This document shows positions 8,076 through 15,389 of a DNA stretch of 29,156 nt, one piece after another; positions within the stretch are counted from its first letter, which is position 1, and the number at the start of each line of letters is the position of its first letter. The notes under the pieces were generated by a model, which worked only from the letters and a program-made list of their open reading frames with translations, had not been told where the DNA came from and ran no database searches. This DNA comes from JAABRU01 sp050180235 (GTDB taxonomy: Bacteria; Desulfobacterota; Desulfobacteria; Desulfobacterales; Desulfococcaceae). The DNA is taken from the NCBI GenBank assembly GCA_050180235.1, contig JBFXEJ010000083.1:1-29156 (forward strand). Reading direction: 5' to 3'. A program made the position numbers and the translations under genes.

Positions 8076-8151
8076 AACAATCCTCCATTGATTTGATACA
8101 TCAGACCTGTCTTATCCTGACATCCGCGGTGTTTTGAAAATTTCCACTTCC

Positions 8152-8174
8152 CCAAACCTTCAGTCCGGCACTCC
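8152..8174 (-). repeat. Copy of the GTGCC-AAACTTTCAG palindrome family
   Basis: On the minus strand this reads GGAGTGCCGGACTGAAGG and so resembles 28746-28774 (GGAGTGCCAAACTGAAAG). The second palindrome arm is degraded here. Confidence 0.5.
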
Positions 8175-8251
8175 TCTCTGAAACTGGCATCCTCTGTTTT
8201 GTGTGAAAAATATATATACAAAAATCCGTTCATCGTGTAAACAGTCAGATG

Positions 8252-8519
8252 TCAGTTATCAGTGAACAGTTATCAGGGCCAGTTGCCTTTGTCAGTTTCA
8301 TTCATCAGGTGCAGAAAATGATAAATCACCTTACGCAGCACATTATACTGTATTACATAACCAATTTATTTTTTGTATTATCAAAATCACCTGATTATTC
8401 AAAAATTAAGTTGGTTATGCAGTATTCAGCTTTTCACCGAAATGACGGATGGTACCATAAACATCTGATTTCTGAAAGGACTGCGCAATATGAGATGATA
8501 ACTGTTCACTGATAACTGA
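8252..8519. repeat. 268-base element bounded by perfect 24-base inverted repeats
   Basis: The arms 8252-8275 and 8496-8519 are perfect reverse complements, made of TCAGTTATCAGTGAACAG plus ATCA-type repeats. The TCAGTTATCA unit is partly reiterated just after the right arm. Inside lies a second, imperfect inverted repeat (8345-8375 with 8400-8425, core ATAACCAA). It contains no credible gene. The dynamin-like gene's ribosome-binding site starts about ten bases beyond the right arm. Confidence 0.75.
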
Positions 8520-8540
8520 TAACTGAACAGAGGAGATACC

Positions 8541-10028
8541 ATGTACCGGAATAATTATATAGTTTCGCTTCAGTCGGAAATTGCGGAAATGGTGGCAGAG
8601 CATTTCACTCCGTCCGCTCTGCGTTACGGATATGCGGAAATGCCTTTGGAAACCCATATCCGATGGCGCCCCATGGTGCTGATTATCGGCAATTATTCAT
8701 CCGGAAAATCCTCTCTGATCAATGAATTTCTGGGTGCAAAGATTCAGGATACAGGTCAGGCTCCCACAGATGATTCCTTTACTGTGCTGAGTTATGATGA
8801 TTCTGTGCCGCCGGAAAAGGGCATACAGGTGACAGAGGAGCGGGACGGCAAAGCCCTGCTCAATGATCCGGAGTTTCCCTTTGCCACCCTGAGAAAACAG
8901 GGGCAGAGATTTGCCGCGCATTTCCGTCTCAAAAAAATCAATTCCCCTTTTCTCAAAGATCTGGCCATTGTGGATACACCCGGAATGCTGGACAGCATCA
9001 CGGAAAGGGATCGGGGGTATGATTATCAGGAAGTTATCGCGGATCTGGCGCAGAAGGCCGGGCTGGTGCTGGTGCTTTTTGACGCGCACAAGGCAGGAAC
9101 GGTCCGGGAAGCCTACAAAAGCATCCGGGAGACCCTGGCTGCGGCCACATTTGAGGACAGAATCATTTTTGTGCTCAACCGGATTGATGAATGCAGCTCT
9201 TTCAGTGATCTGCTCCGGGTTTACGGAACCCTGTGCTGGAATCTGTCCCAGATTACCGGCCGCAAGGATATTCCCATGATCCGCCTGACCTATTCCCCCA
9301 ATGCTGTACGCTCATCCGGTATGGCAGGGCCGGAGTATCTTCCTCTTCTGGAAAACCAGAGGGAGGAACTGAAACAGGCATTACTGCAGACGCCTCTGCG
9401 CAGACTGGATCATCTGGCCACATTTGTGGAGGTTCACGGAGAACGCCTGTGCCATTATCTGGAGGCTTTGCTCTCTTTCCGCAGGGAACAGCGCAGCTAC
9501 CGGTTCAGAAAACTGTTCACCGGACTGCTGACCGGTATTCTCATGGCCTGTCTGACAATTTTTTCTGCCACAGGTCTGGGATTGGGAATGTCTCCGGAAA
9601 TTATGGCAGTAGTGATGGCAGGCATCACAGGTATCAGCATGATGTTCTGGATGTCTTTGATACAGGGAAGACTGGAACGCAGTTTCCGCAAAAAACGCGT
9701 GGAGAATATTGATACTCTTACTCCGCTTGATGATCAGACCCGGAAGGACAGTTGGGCTGCCATACGGGAATCGCTTATCCGGCATCTGGAAAAAAATGAT
9801 GCAGCATATTCCCTGCATGAACTCAGACGGGATTTAAACACCATGCGCAAAACCTGTGCGCAGGCCTCACAGGAGATCAGGGAAGCACTCAGCGAACTGG
9901 CTGAAATACCTGATGACGAAAGCGGTGAATCCGATGAAACAGGGGGGCGGCCCATATTCTCTGAGATTTCTGCCGTCAGAGAGGAAACTTCAGAAGGTAA
10001 GGCAGATCAGAATTTCCACAGGGGATGA
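8541..10028 (+). CDS. Dynamin/EHD-like membrane GTPase
   Basis: A 495-aa protein with an N-terminal dynamin-family GTPase domain. It has a P-loop GNYSSGKS (50-57), a switch Thr in APTDDSF, G3 DTPG (145-148) and an NRID (213-216) guanine-specificity motif. The PMVLIIGNYSSGK context resembles the EHD/mitofusin branch. Two hydrophobic segments (about 330-355 and 353-375) form a helical hairpin able to insert into membrane, flanked by Arg/Lys-rich stretches. A helical C-terminal tail ends in an acidic, low-complexity region. Bacterial dynamin-like proteins reshape or repair membranes, some in phage defence. The gene stands alone between two repeat-containing intergenic regions; the ribosome-binding site GAGGAG lies eight bases from the ATG. 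Partner and membrane are unknown. Confidence 0.88.
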   Translation: MYRNNYIVSLQSEIAEMVAEHFTPSALRYGYAEMPLETHIRWRPMVLIIGNYSSGKSSLINEFLGAKIQDTGQAPTDDSFTVLSYDDSVPPEKGIQVTEERDGKALLNDPEFPFATLRKQGQRFAAHFRLKKINSPFLKDLAIVDTPGMLDSITERDRGYDYQEVIADLAQKAGLVLVLFDAHKAGTVREAYKSIRETLAAATFEDRIIFVLNRIDECSSFSDLLRVYGTLCWNLSQITGRKDIPMIRLTYSPNAVRSSGMAGPEYLPLLENQREELKQALLQTPLRRLDHLATFVEVHGERLCHYLEALLSFRREQRSYRFRKLFTGLLTGILMACLTIFSATGLGLGMSPEIMAVVMAGITGISMMFWMSLIQGRLERSFRKKRVENIDTLTPLDDQTRKDSWAAIRESLIRHLEKNDAAYSLHELRRDLNTMRKTCAQASQEIREALSELAEIPDDESGESDETGGRPIFSEISAVREETSEGKADQNFHRG

Positions 10029-10357
10029 AAATATAAGTATTTGAAATATAATTTTTTATCCTCTTTAAAGGGAGCATCTGATCTGCTGATACTGTGTAAC
10101 GGGAAATAATATACTGAAATAAAAAAATTAATTGTTAAGGCATATTATATTTTTGTAATCCGGTTTTTGATTTGACATTCGAAGCAGTTTTCGGTAAATA
10201 TGGTCTGCAGAAAAATATCTGTCTGCAAAGATGCCGGGGATTCCACAATGCCGGAATTTTTTGGGCCAACTGTTTTTTTCTTAAAATCTGTAAGCACAAT
10301 GGGGAGGAATAGGCTTCCCCTTTAGTGAAATATTTGAAGACGCAGGGATAAATTAAT
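10029..10357. other. Intergenic leader of the CHASE2 kinase gene
   Basis: 329 bases, AT-rich, without a credible gene. It holds a possible sigma-70 promoter (10172-10200) and a small GGGGA/TCCCC hairpin at 10300-10319, about 40 bases before the kinase start. Short direct duplications (GTCTGCA, ATGCCGG) are visible. No known riboswitch was recognised. Confidence 0.5.
10172..10200 (+). promoter_or_regulatory. Possible promoter of the kinase gene
   Basis: A perfect -35 box TTGACA (10172-10177), a 17-base spacer and a weak -10 box TAAATA (10195-10200). It would give a leader of about 150 bases. Based on consensus only. Confidence 0.35.
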
Positions 10358-12904
10358 ATGGATATACTGAAAAAATATCCGGCCATCTGCCTGGGTGCGG
10401 CAATCACATTGCTTTTTCTGGCAATGAACCTGGCCGGAATCGGTTTTTTTGAAAATCTGGAACTGGCTTTTTACGATCTTCGCATGAAATACAGGGATGT
10501 TCCCGGTGATTCGGACGAAATCCTTGTGGTGGATATTGATGACAGATCCATTGAAAAACTGGGACGCTGGCCCTGGCCCCGTTCCGTGATTGCCCGCGGA
10601 CTGGAGAAAATAGCACAGGGCAAACCCAAAATCATCGGTCTCAATGTCTTATACAGCGAACCTGAAGACAGCAGCGGGCTGAAGCAGATCAGAACTCTGA
10701 TAGAACTGGTTGAAAAATCCGGAAAAAGTGATCCCACTCTCCTGAAGACCATGAAACTGTCCTTGGAGGAACTCGACAACGACAGCAAACTGGAAGCCGC
10801 TATTGCCTCTGCGGGAAATGTGGTCATGCCGGTTTCCCTGAAGGAAACAAGCATACAGAGCGGAGCCGGAAAGGAAGAAGACCCGGAACTGATTCAGAGA
10901 TCCATAGCCGGGGGAAGCGTGGATACCGCATCAGGAGACGCCCGTTTTGCGGATGAAATCCTGCGGCCTGTTCCGGCCTTTCTGAAAAACGCGGCAGGCA
11001 TAGGTCATGTGAACATGGCCTATGATACGGACGGAAAAGTGCGGGGGGATATTCTTCTGTACCGTTACAGGGACATTTACATTCCCTCCTTTCCCCTGAG
11101 TCTGGCCGCCTTTTACCTGGATATTCCTGTGGAAGCCATACAGGCAAGGCCGGGGGCATCGATTGATCTGGATAAATCTGTCAGCATTCCGGTCACACGT
11201 GACACCATGCTGCTGGCCGGTTTCAAAGGAGAGGAAAACACGTTCAAAAGTCTTTCCTTTTCCGATATTCTGTCAGGAGAAATCCCTTCTGCCGTGTTTC
11301 AGAACAAAATCGTTCTGATCACCCCCACGGCTTCAGGCACCCTCAATCCCATCAGCACACCGACAGCGCAGCGGATGTCTGTGGGCGAATTCACAGCCAA
11401 TATTATCTGGTCGGTTCTGCACAAACAGTTTATCAGAAAACCCGGGTGGGACAGATATGCGGGCCCGGCCCTGATACTGCTTGTGGGCGTTCTGATCAGT
11501 CTGGTGCTTCCCCGGATAAAGGCTGCTGCGGCAGGTCTGACATTTGCCGCTGCTCTGGCTGTTCTGGCCGGTGCATCCTTTTATCTGTTCAAATCCGCAG
11601 GCATATGGATGAAGGTCACCTATCCGGTTCTGCAACTGATTGCAGGATATATCGGCGCGGTTTCCATCAATTTTTTTGTCACTGAGGCAGGAAAGGAAAA
11701 AGTGGAGGGAGAATCTGCGGAAACCAACCGTATGCTCGGACTCTCATTTCAGAGCCAGGGAATGCTGGACATGGCCTTTGACAAATTCCGCAAAGTTCCG
11801 GTTGATGATCCCACCAAGGACCTGCTTTACAACCTGGCCCTGGATTATGAACGCAAACGCCAGTACAACAAGGCTGCTTCCGTATATGAATATATTGAGC
11901 AGCATGATCCCGGATACAAAAACATATCCCAGAGAAAACAGAAACTCCTGCAGGCCAGTGAAACTATGGTATTCGGAGACGGATTCCTCACCGGAACCTC
12001 AGGAGGAGATCCCCTTCTGTCCGGAGGCGACACCGGAACACGTCCCACCCTGGGCCGGTATGAGATCATGAAACAGCTTGGCAAAGGTGCAATGGGTATT
12101 GTCTATCTGGGACAGGATCCCCGCATCAACCGCACCACAGCCATAAAAACCTTCCGCTTTACCGATGATTTCGAGGCCGAAGAAGCTGAAAAAATGAAGC
12201 AGAAATTCTTCCGGGAAGCCGAAAGCGCAGGCAAACTCTCCCACCCCAATATTGTCAGCATATATGACGCTGGCGATGAGCATGATCTGGCCTACATAGC
12301 TATGGAATTTCTCGACGGAGAGGATTTTCAGAAATACACAAAAAAGAAAAATCTCCTGCCCATGCGCAAAGTCATTGATTATGTGGCCGACATAGCCGAT
12401 GCTCTGGATTACGCACACCAGAACGGAATTGTTCACCGGGACATCAAACCTGCCAATATTATGCTCCTCAAATCCGGCGTGGTCAAAATAACAGACTTCG
12501 GCATAGCCAGAATCACGGCTACCTCCCAGACCCAGACCGGAGTGGTTAAGGGAACACCCCATTATATGTCTCCGGAACAGATTTCCGGAAAAAAAGTGGA
12601 TGGCCGTTCCGATATTTTTTCCCTGGGCGGAATGCTCTACCAGCTCCTGACCGGTGAACTGCCTTTCCGGGGGGACAGCCCGGCAGCGCTCATGCACCAG
12701 ATTATGAACGTTCCCCATCCTGACCCCAAACAGTACAACCCCAAAATCATGGCCCCCCTTGTCACCATCATAGACAGGGCTCTGGAAAAAGACCGGAACA
12801 AACGCTATCAGAGAGCAATTCACATTGCACAGCATCTGCGTGCCCTGGGCGCCAAAATTGACGCCATCATGGCGCAGAAAAAGTCGCAGCAGGCAAAAGC
12901 ATAA
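10358..12904 (+). CDS. CHASE2-TPR-Ser/Thr protein kinase (membrane receptor kinase)
   Basis: An 848-aa transmembrane Hanks-type kinase. The order is an N-terminal transmembrane helix (about 7-27), an extracytoplasmic CHASE2 domain (about 30-345), three transmembrane helices (about 365-445), a TPR-like helical region (about 450-530), a Gly/Ser linker and a C-terminal kinase domain (566-about 835). Catalytic features are complete: glycine loop LGKGAMG (574-580), Lys597, HRD (693-695) with KPAN, DFG (713-715) and the APE-equivalent SPEQ after GTPHYM. In most bacterial receptor kinases the kinase domain is N-terminal and cytoplasmic before the membrane helix; here the order is reversed. Phosphatase and FHA genes follow downstream on the same strand after a repeat-filled gap. 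It should phosphorylate Ser/Thr on partner proteins; ligand and targets are unknown. Confidence 0.95.
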   Translation: MDILKKYPAICLGAAITLLFLAMNLAGIGFFENLELAFYDLRMKYRDVPGDSDEILVVDIDDRSIEKLGRWPWPRSVIARGLEKIAQGKPKIIGLNVLYSEPEDSSGLKQIRTLIELVEKSGKSDPTLLKTMKLSLEELDNDSKLEAAIASAGNVVMPVSLKETSIQSGAGKEEDPELIQRSIAGGSVDTASGDARFADEILRPVPAFLKNAAGIGHVNMAYDTDGKVRGDILLYRYRDIYIPSFPLSLAAFYLDIPVEAIQARPGASIDLDKSVSIPVTRDTMLLAGFKGEENTFKSLSFSDILSGEIPSAVFQNKIVLITPTASGTLNPISTPTAQRMSVGEFTANIIWSVLHKQFIRKPGWDRYAGPALILLVGVLISLVLPRIKAAAAGLTFAAALAVLAGASFYLFKSAGIWMKVTYPVLQLIAGYIGAVSINFFVTEAGKEKVEGESAETNRMLGLSFQSQGMLDMAFDKFRKVPVDDPTKDLLYNLALDYERKRQYNKAASVYEYIEQHDPGYKNISQRKQKLLQASETMVFGDGFLTGTSGGDPLLSGGDTGTRPTLGRYEIMKQLGKGAMGIVYLGQDPRINRTTAIKTFRFTDDFEAEEAEKMKQKFFREAESAGKLSHPNIVSIYDAGDEHDLAYIAMEFLDGEDFQKYTKKKNLLPMRKVIDYVADIADALDYAHQNGIVHRDIKPANIMLLKSGVVKITDFGIARITATSQTQTGVVKGTPHYMSPEQISGKKVDGRSDIFSLGGMLYQLLTGELPFRGDSPAALMHQIMNVPHPDPKQYNPKIMAPLVTIIDRALEKDRNKRYQRAIHIAQHLRALGAKIDAIMAQKKSQQAKA

Positions 12905-12909
12905 ATCCG

Positions 12910-12935
12910 TGCCAGACTTTCAGTCCGTCATGGCA
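12910..12935 (+). terminator. Palindrome just downstream of the kinase stop
   Basis: A hairpin with TGCCA pairing with TGGCA and an inner ACT/AGT around a TTTC centre, beginning five bases after the stop codon. It has no T-run, so factor-independent termination is doubtful. The sequence belongs to the same dispersed family as the two hairpins after gltX. Confidence 0.4.
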
Positions 12936-12988
12936 TGGTATTTCTGATAACAGAATTCCTGCAAAAGTAAAAACAGGGTTTTTGGTTT

Positions 12989-13128
12989 TAGGTGATTTCC
13001 ATTAAAGATTATACCGTTTTTCGCAGGGCGGGCAAGGCTTTCTGTGCCCGCCGTCCTGCTGAAACGGCGGGCACAAAAAGCCGTGCCCACCCTACAATAT
13101 GGTACATTTTTTCATGGAAATCGCCTTA
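12989..13128 (+). repeat. 140-base palindromic element, copy 1 (GTGATTTCC family)
   Basis: The left and right halves are near-complete reverse complements of about 62 bases. Ends are TAGGTGATTTCCAT and ATGGAAATCGCCTTA, with inner arms GGGCGGGCAAGGCTTT.GTGCCCGCC. The central spacer is GTCCTGCTGAAAC. A second copy is at 21063-21204. No coding content; MITE-like. Confidence 0.85.
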
Positions 13129-13190
13129 GGTGATTTACAGAAAAGAATATACCACCAAAGTATCAAAAGCTTCCAGCTTTTGGCATGTGC
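13129..13190 (+). repeat. Copy of the AGCTTCCAGCT dispersed repeat
   Basis: Starts GGTGATTTACAGAAAAGAAT and contains AAAAGCTTCCAGCTTTT, a short palindrome. It directly abuts the 140-base palindrome and shares its GGTGATTT end motif. Copies also lie at 20982-21044 and 4557-4616 (minus). Confidence 0.7.
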
Positions 13191-13270
13191 CTGTGAATTG
13201 AAATGGGATATTTATTTTCATAAATCAATTTATTATACCAATTCTCCATTGAATTTATATATTTATTTCC

Positions 13271-13470
13271 CGCAGAGATCACAGAGGACTGCACAGAGTA
13301 CACAGAAAAACAAAGTTCTTTCAGGGTTTGTAAAAAAATAACCTGTACAATTTTCCCGTCCGGAAACCCTGAGGGTTTTCAAAACCCTCAGGGTTTGGAA
13401 CAGCTTATTTTGATACAGCCACTTACTCTGTGTTCTCTGTGGTTTTTTCCTCTCTGTGTCCTCTGTGGGA
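13271..13470. repeat. Inverted pair of CTCTGTG/CACAGAG blocks
   Basis: The block 13271-13310 (CGCAGAGATCACAGAGGAC, then CACAGAG again) and the block 13425-13470 (CTCTGTGTTCTCTGTGG, then CTCTGTGTCCTCTGTGGG) are short-period repeats in opposite orientation. Such blocks often give spurious protein calls with T-E-D-T-E-R-like sequence. Confidence 0.65.
13326..13417 (+). repeat. 90-base direct repeat with CCTGAGGG hairpin, copy 1
   Basis: Starts GTTTGTAAAAAAATAA, contains CCTGAGGGTTTT followed by its reverse complement around one base, and ends TTTTGATACA. Copy 2 at 13591-13680 is collinear over the whole length. Confidence 0.85.
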
Positions 13471-13590
13471 AACCGAATCATAAGTATATTTTCAATGGAG
13501 AACTGGTATTATACAGAAAATTGGTAAAATCCGGTTTTGCAGGATATATGCTGATTACAGCAGGGCGGTCCCTGCGGCCGCCCCTTTGAG

Positions 13591-13680
13591 GTTTGTAAAA
13601 AAATAATCTGTAAAATTTTTTGTCCGGAAATCCTGAGGGTTTTGAAAACCCTCAGGATTGTGAAAGGTTCTTTTGATACA
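13591..13680 (+). repeat. 90-base direct repeat with CCTGAGGG hairpin, copy 2
   Basis: Collinear with 13326-13417 from GTTTGTAAAAAAATAA to TTTTGATACA. The central hairpin is preserved even where its flanks differ, and the hairpin's middle base differs between copies (C or G). Confidence 0.85.
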
Positions 13681-13789
13681 TTCCCTTAGCCCGGTCATCG
13701 GCGGCTGCACTGCATTGTCAGTATAAAAAGTTCCGTTACCGGCAAATCCGGTGTCCGGAGACAGAGATTTTTCATAAAGGATATGATTC

Positions 13790-14620
13790 ATGATTGTTGT
13801 CGAATCCGCAGGCATTACAGATGTGGGGATGAAAAGAAAAGGAAACGAGGACGCACTGTTTCTTGATGATGCCCTCAGGCTTTATGTGGTGTCAGACGGA
13901 ATGGGCGGCCATCAGGCTGGCGAAGTGGCCAGTGATCTGGTGGTAAAAACCGTAAAAGACTACATGGAAAGATTCAGGGGAAAAGAGGAGGTTGAGGAAC
14001 TGGAAGATTCGGATGCCGACCTTTCCAAACAGGCCAACCGCCTCATGTCCGGAATCCGTCTTGCCAACCAGGTGGTTTACCAGGCTGCACGCAGCAAAAA
14101 TTCCTACCGGGGCATGGGAGCCACTGTTTCGGCTGTGTGCTTTACTGATGACACTGTGATTGCCATAAATGTGGGAGACAGCCCCATCTGGCTGATCCGC
14201 AAAGGTGAAATTTCCCTGATTTCTGTAACCCATACAGTCATGGCTGAACAGGCCGCTTTAAACCGCACCGGTGACAGGCATTTCGGCCCGGAATACGGTC
14301 ATATGCTGACCCGTGCCATCGGGGTCGGGGACGCTGTCAGCCCCGACACCTGTGAAATTCCCTGTTTTAAGGGAGATATACTGCTTATAGCCTCGGACGG
14401 TCTCAGCAATATGGTTTCAGAAAGGGAAATAGCCGAAACTGTCAGCACACGCAAACCTGTCAAAGCCTGCCGGGATCTTGTGGACATGGCCAATGAACGC
14501 GGGGGAAACGACAATATCACAGTAATCATCTGCAAAGTCACCTCAGTTCAGCAGGAGAACAGCATCGCGGGATTTTTCTCGCGTCTGATGAGGATAATCG
14601 GTTTTAACAAATCATTTTAA
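13790..14620 (+). CDS. PP2C-family Ser/Thr protein phosphatase
   Basis: A 276-aa metal-dependent protein phosphatase that should reverse Ser/Thr kinase phosphorylation. The PP2C motifs appear in order: GMKRKGNEDA (13-22), DGMGGHQAGE with metal-binding Asp36, GATVSAV (110-116), NVGDSPIW (127-134), ASDGLSNMV with Asp203, and GGNDNITV with Asp241. There is no signal peptide and no clear membrane segment, so it acts in the cytoplasm where the CHASE2 kinase domain lies. It is the first gene of a tight four-gene run (PP2C, FHA, zinc-ribbon/vWA, alr). The ribosome-binding site AAGGA lies about nine bases before the ATG; the FHA gene follows after 30 bases. Confidence 0.95.
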   Translation: MIVVESAGITDVGMKRKGNEDALFLDDALRLYVVSDGMGGHQAGEVASDLVVKTVKDYMERFRGKEEVEELEDSDADLSKQANRLMSGIRLANQVVYQAARSKNSYRGMGATVSAVCFTDDTVIAINVGDSPIWLIRKGEISLISVTHTVMAEQAALNRTGDRHFGPEYGHMLTRAIGVGDAVSPDTCEIPCFKGDILLIASDGLSNMVSEREIAETVSTRKPVKACRDLVDMANERGGNDNITVIICKVTSVQQENSIAGFFSRLMRIIGFNKSF

Positions 14621-14650
14621 CTTCAGCAATATTTTCAGAGAGGGTGTGAT

Positions 14651-15373
14651 ATGCCAACATTGACTCTTAAATTTCAGAAAGACGAAAAAAAGCTCGGAGA
14701 ATTTGATCTTGAAAAAGGGAAATCTCTTAGCATCGGACGGCTGCATGAAAATGACATAGTGGTGGAAAACCTGGCCGTATCCGGTCATCATGCCAAAATT
14801 GACTCAGTTGGTGACAGGTTTCTGCTTACAGACCTCAACAGCAAAAACGGAACCTTCGTCAATGAGCAGCCTGTCACCGCACCGCACTGGCTGCGGCATG
14901 GCGATGTCATTATTGTGGGCAAGCATTATCTGGTCTTCACCTATAATCCGGGCGAAGCCCATGAGGATGAATCCGCTGCCATGCAGCATACTATGGTAAT
15001 GGATACAGAAAAATACCGGGAAATGATGGCAAAAGCCAAAAAAGCATCAGCCCCCGGATCTGCTGAGGAAGTTAAAAAGGAACCTTTGGGAATGCTGTCT
15101 TTTCTGTCCGGTGCCGAAGGCGAAATAGAACTGAGCAGAAAACTCACCAAAATCGGAAAAAATCCATCTTCCGATATTTTGGTCGGAGGTCTGACAATGG
15201 GCCAGACAGCCGCCACCATCAGCAAAATGCCCGGAGGTTATTATCTCAGTTATGTGGGCGGAATGGCCAAACCAAAAGTGAACGGGCAGGTGGTCAAAGG
15301 CCAGGTGCTGCTCAAACAGTTTGACACCATTGAAATCGGTTCCCTGAAAATGCAGTTTATCTTCAAAGAATAA
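14651..15373 (+). CDS. FHA-domain protein with a second, degenerate FHA-like domain
   Basis: A 240-aa cytoplasmic phosphothreonine-binding protein. The N-terminal FHA domain (about 4-97) has every key residue: SIGR (Arg30), SGHH (Ser44, His47) and the NSKNGT loop (63-68) followed by N71. A charged linker carries Thr114 and Thr119 in QHTMVMDTEKYR, candidate kinase sites. A second domain (about 147-238) has FHA-like strand spacing (LTKIGKNPSSDILVGG ... NGQVV ... FDTIEIG) but Lys in place of the phosphate-binding Arg and no conserved Ser/His, so it may not bind phosphothreonine. The ribosome-binding site is GAGAGGGTG. It sits 16 bases before the zinc-ribbon/vWA gene. By position it should read out or recruit targets of the neighbouring kinase and phosphatase. 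Confidence 0.92.
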   Translation: MPTLTLKFQKDEKKLGEFDLEKGKSLSIGRLHENDIVVENLAVSGHHAKIDSVGDRFLLTDLNSKNGTFVNEQPVTAPHWLRHGDVIIVGKHYLVFTYNPGEAHEDESAAMQHTMVMDTEKYREMMAKAKKASAPGSAEEVKKEPLGMLSFLSGAEGEIELSRKLTKIGKNPSSDILVGGLTMGQTAATISKMPGGYYLSYVGGMAKPKVNGQVVKGQVLLKQFDTIEIGSLKMQFIFKE

Positions 15374-15389
15374 ATGCGGGGAGAGCATT

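Larger units (their letters stand above)
8001..8251. other. Leader/promoter region of the ANTAR-KS operon
   Basis: Non-coding region upstream of the GAF-ANTAR gene (minus strand). It contains a fragment of the CCATTGATTTGATA repeat at 8083-8098, a copy of the CCAAAC-TTCAG repeat at 8152-8174 and a possible six-residue leader reading frame at 8075-8055. No certain promoter was identified. Confidence 0.5.
12905..13789. repeat. 885-base repeat nest between kinase and phosphatase genes
   Basis: No credible gene. In order it holds: a palindrome just after the kinase stop (12910-12935), the 140-base GTGATTTCC palindrome (12989-13128), an AGCTTCCAGCT repeat (13129-13190), a CCAATTCTCCATTG repeat (13237-13262), an inverted pair of CTCTGTG-rich blocks (13271-13310 and 13425-13470), and two 90-base direct repeats with a CCTGAGGG hairpin (13326-13417 and 13591-13680). 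It separates the kinase from the PP2C/FHA/vWA/alr genes, which therefore probably have their own promoter. Confidence 0.8.

Noticed and set aside
10135..10407. 90-residue minus-strand frame before the kinase gene
   Set aside because: It overlaps the kinase start on the other strand and has no motif or convincing ribosome-binding site.
13263..13481. 72-residue minus-strand frame with T-E-D-T-E-R-like sequence
   Set aside because: It is produced by the CTCTGTG/CACAGAG repeat blocks, a known source of false protein calls.
13240..13700. CRISPR array
   Set aside because: The repeats here differ in length and family, include inverted copies and have no regular spacer period; no cas gene is nearby.
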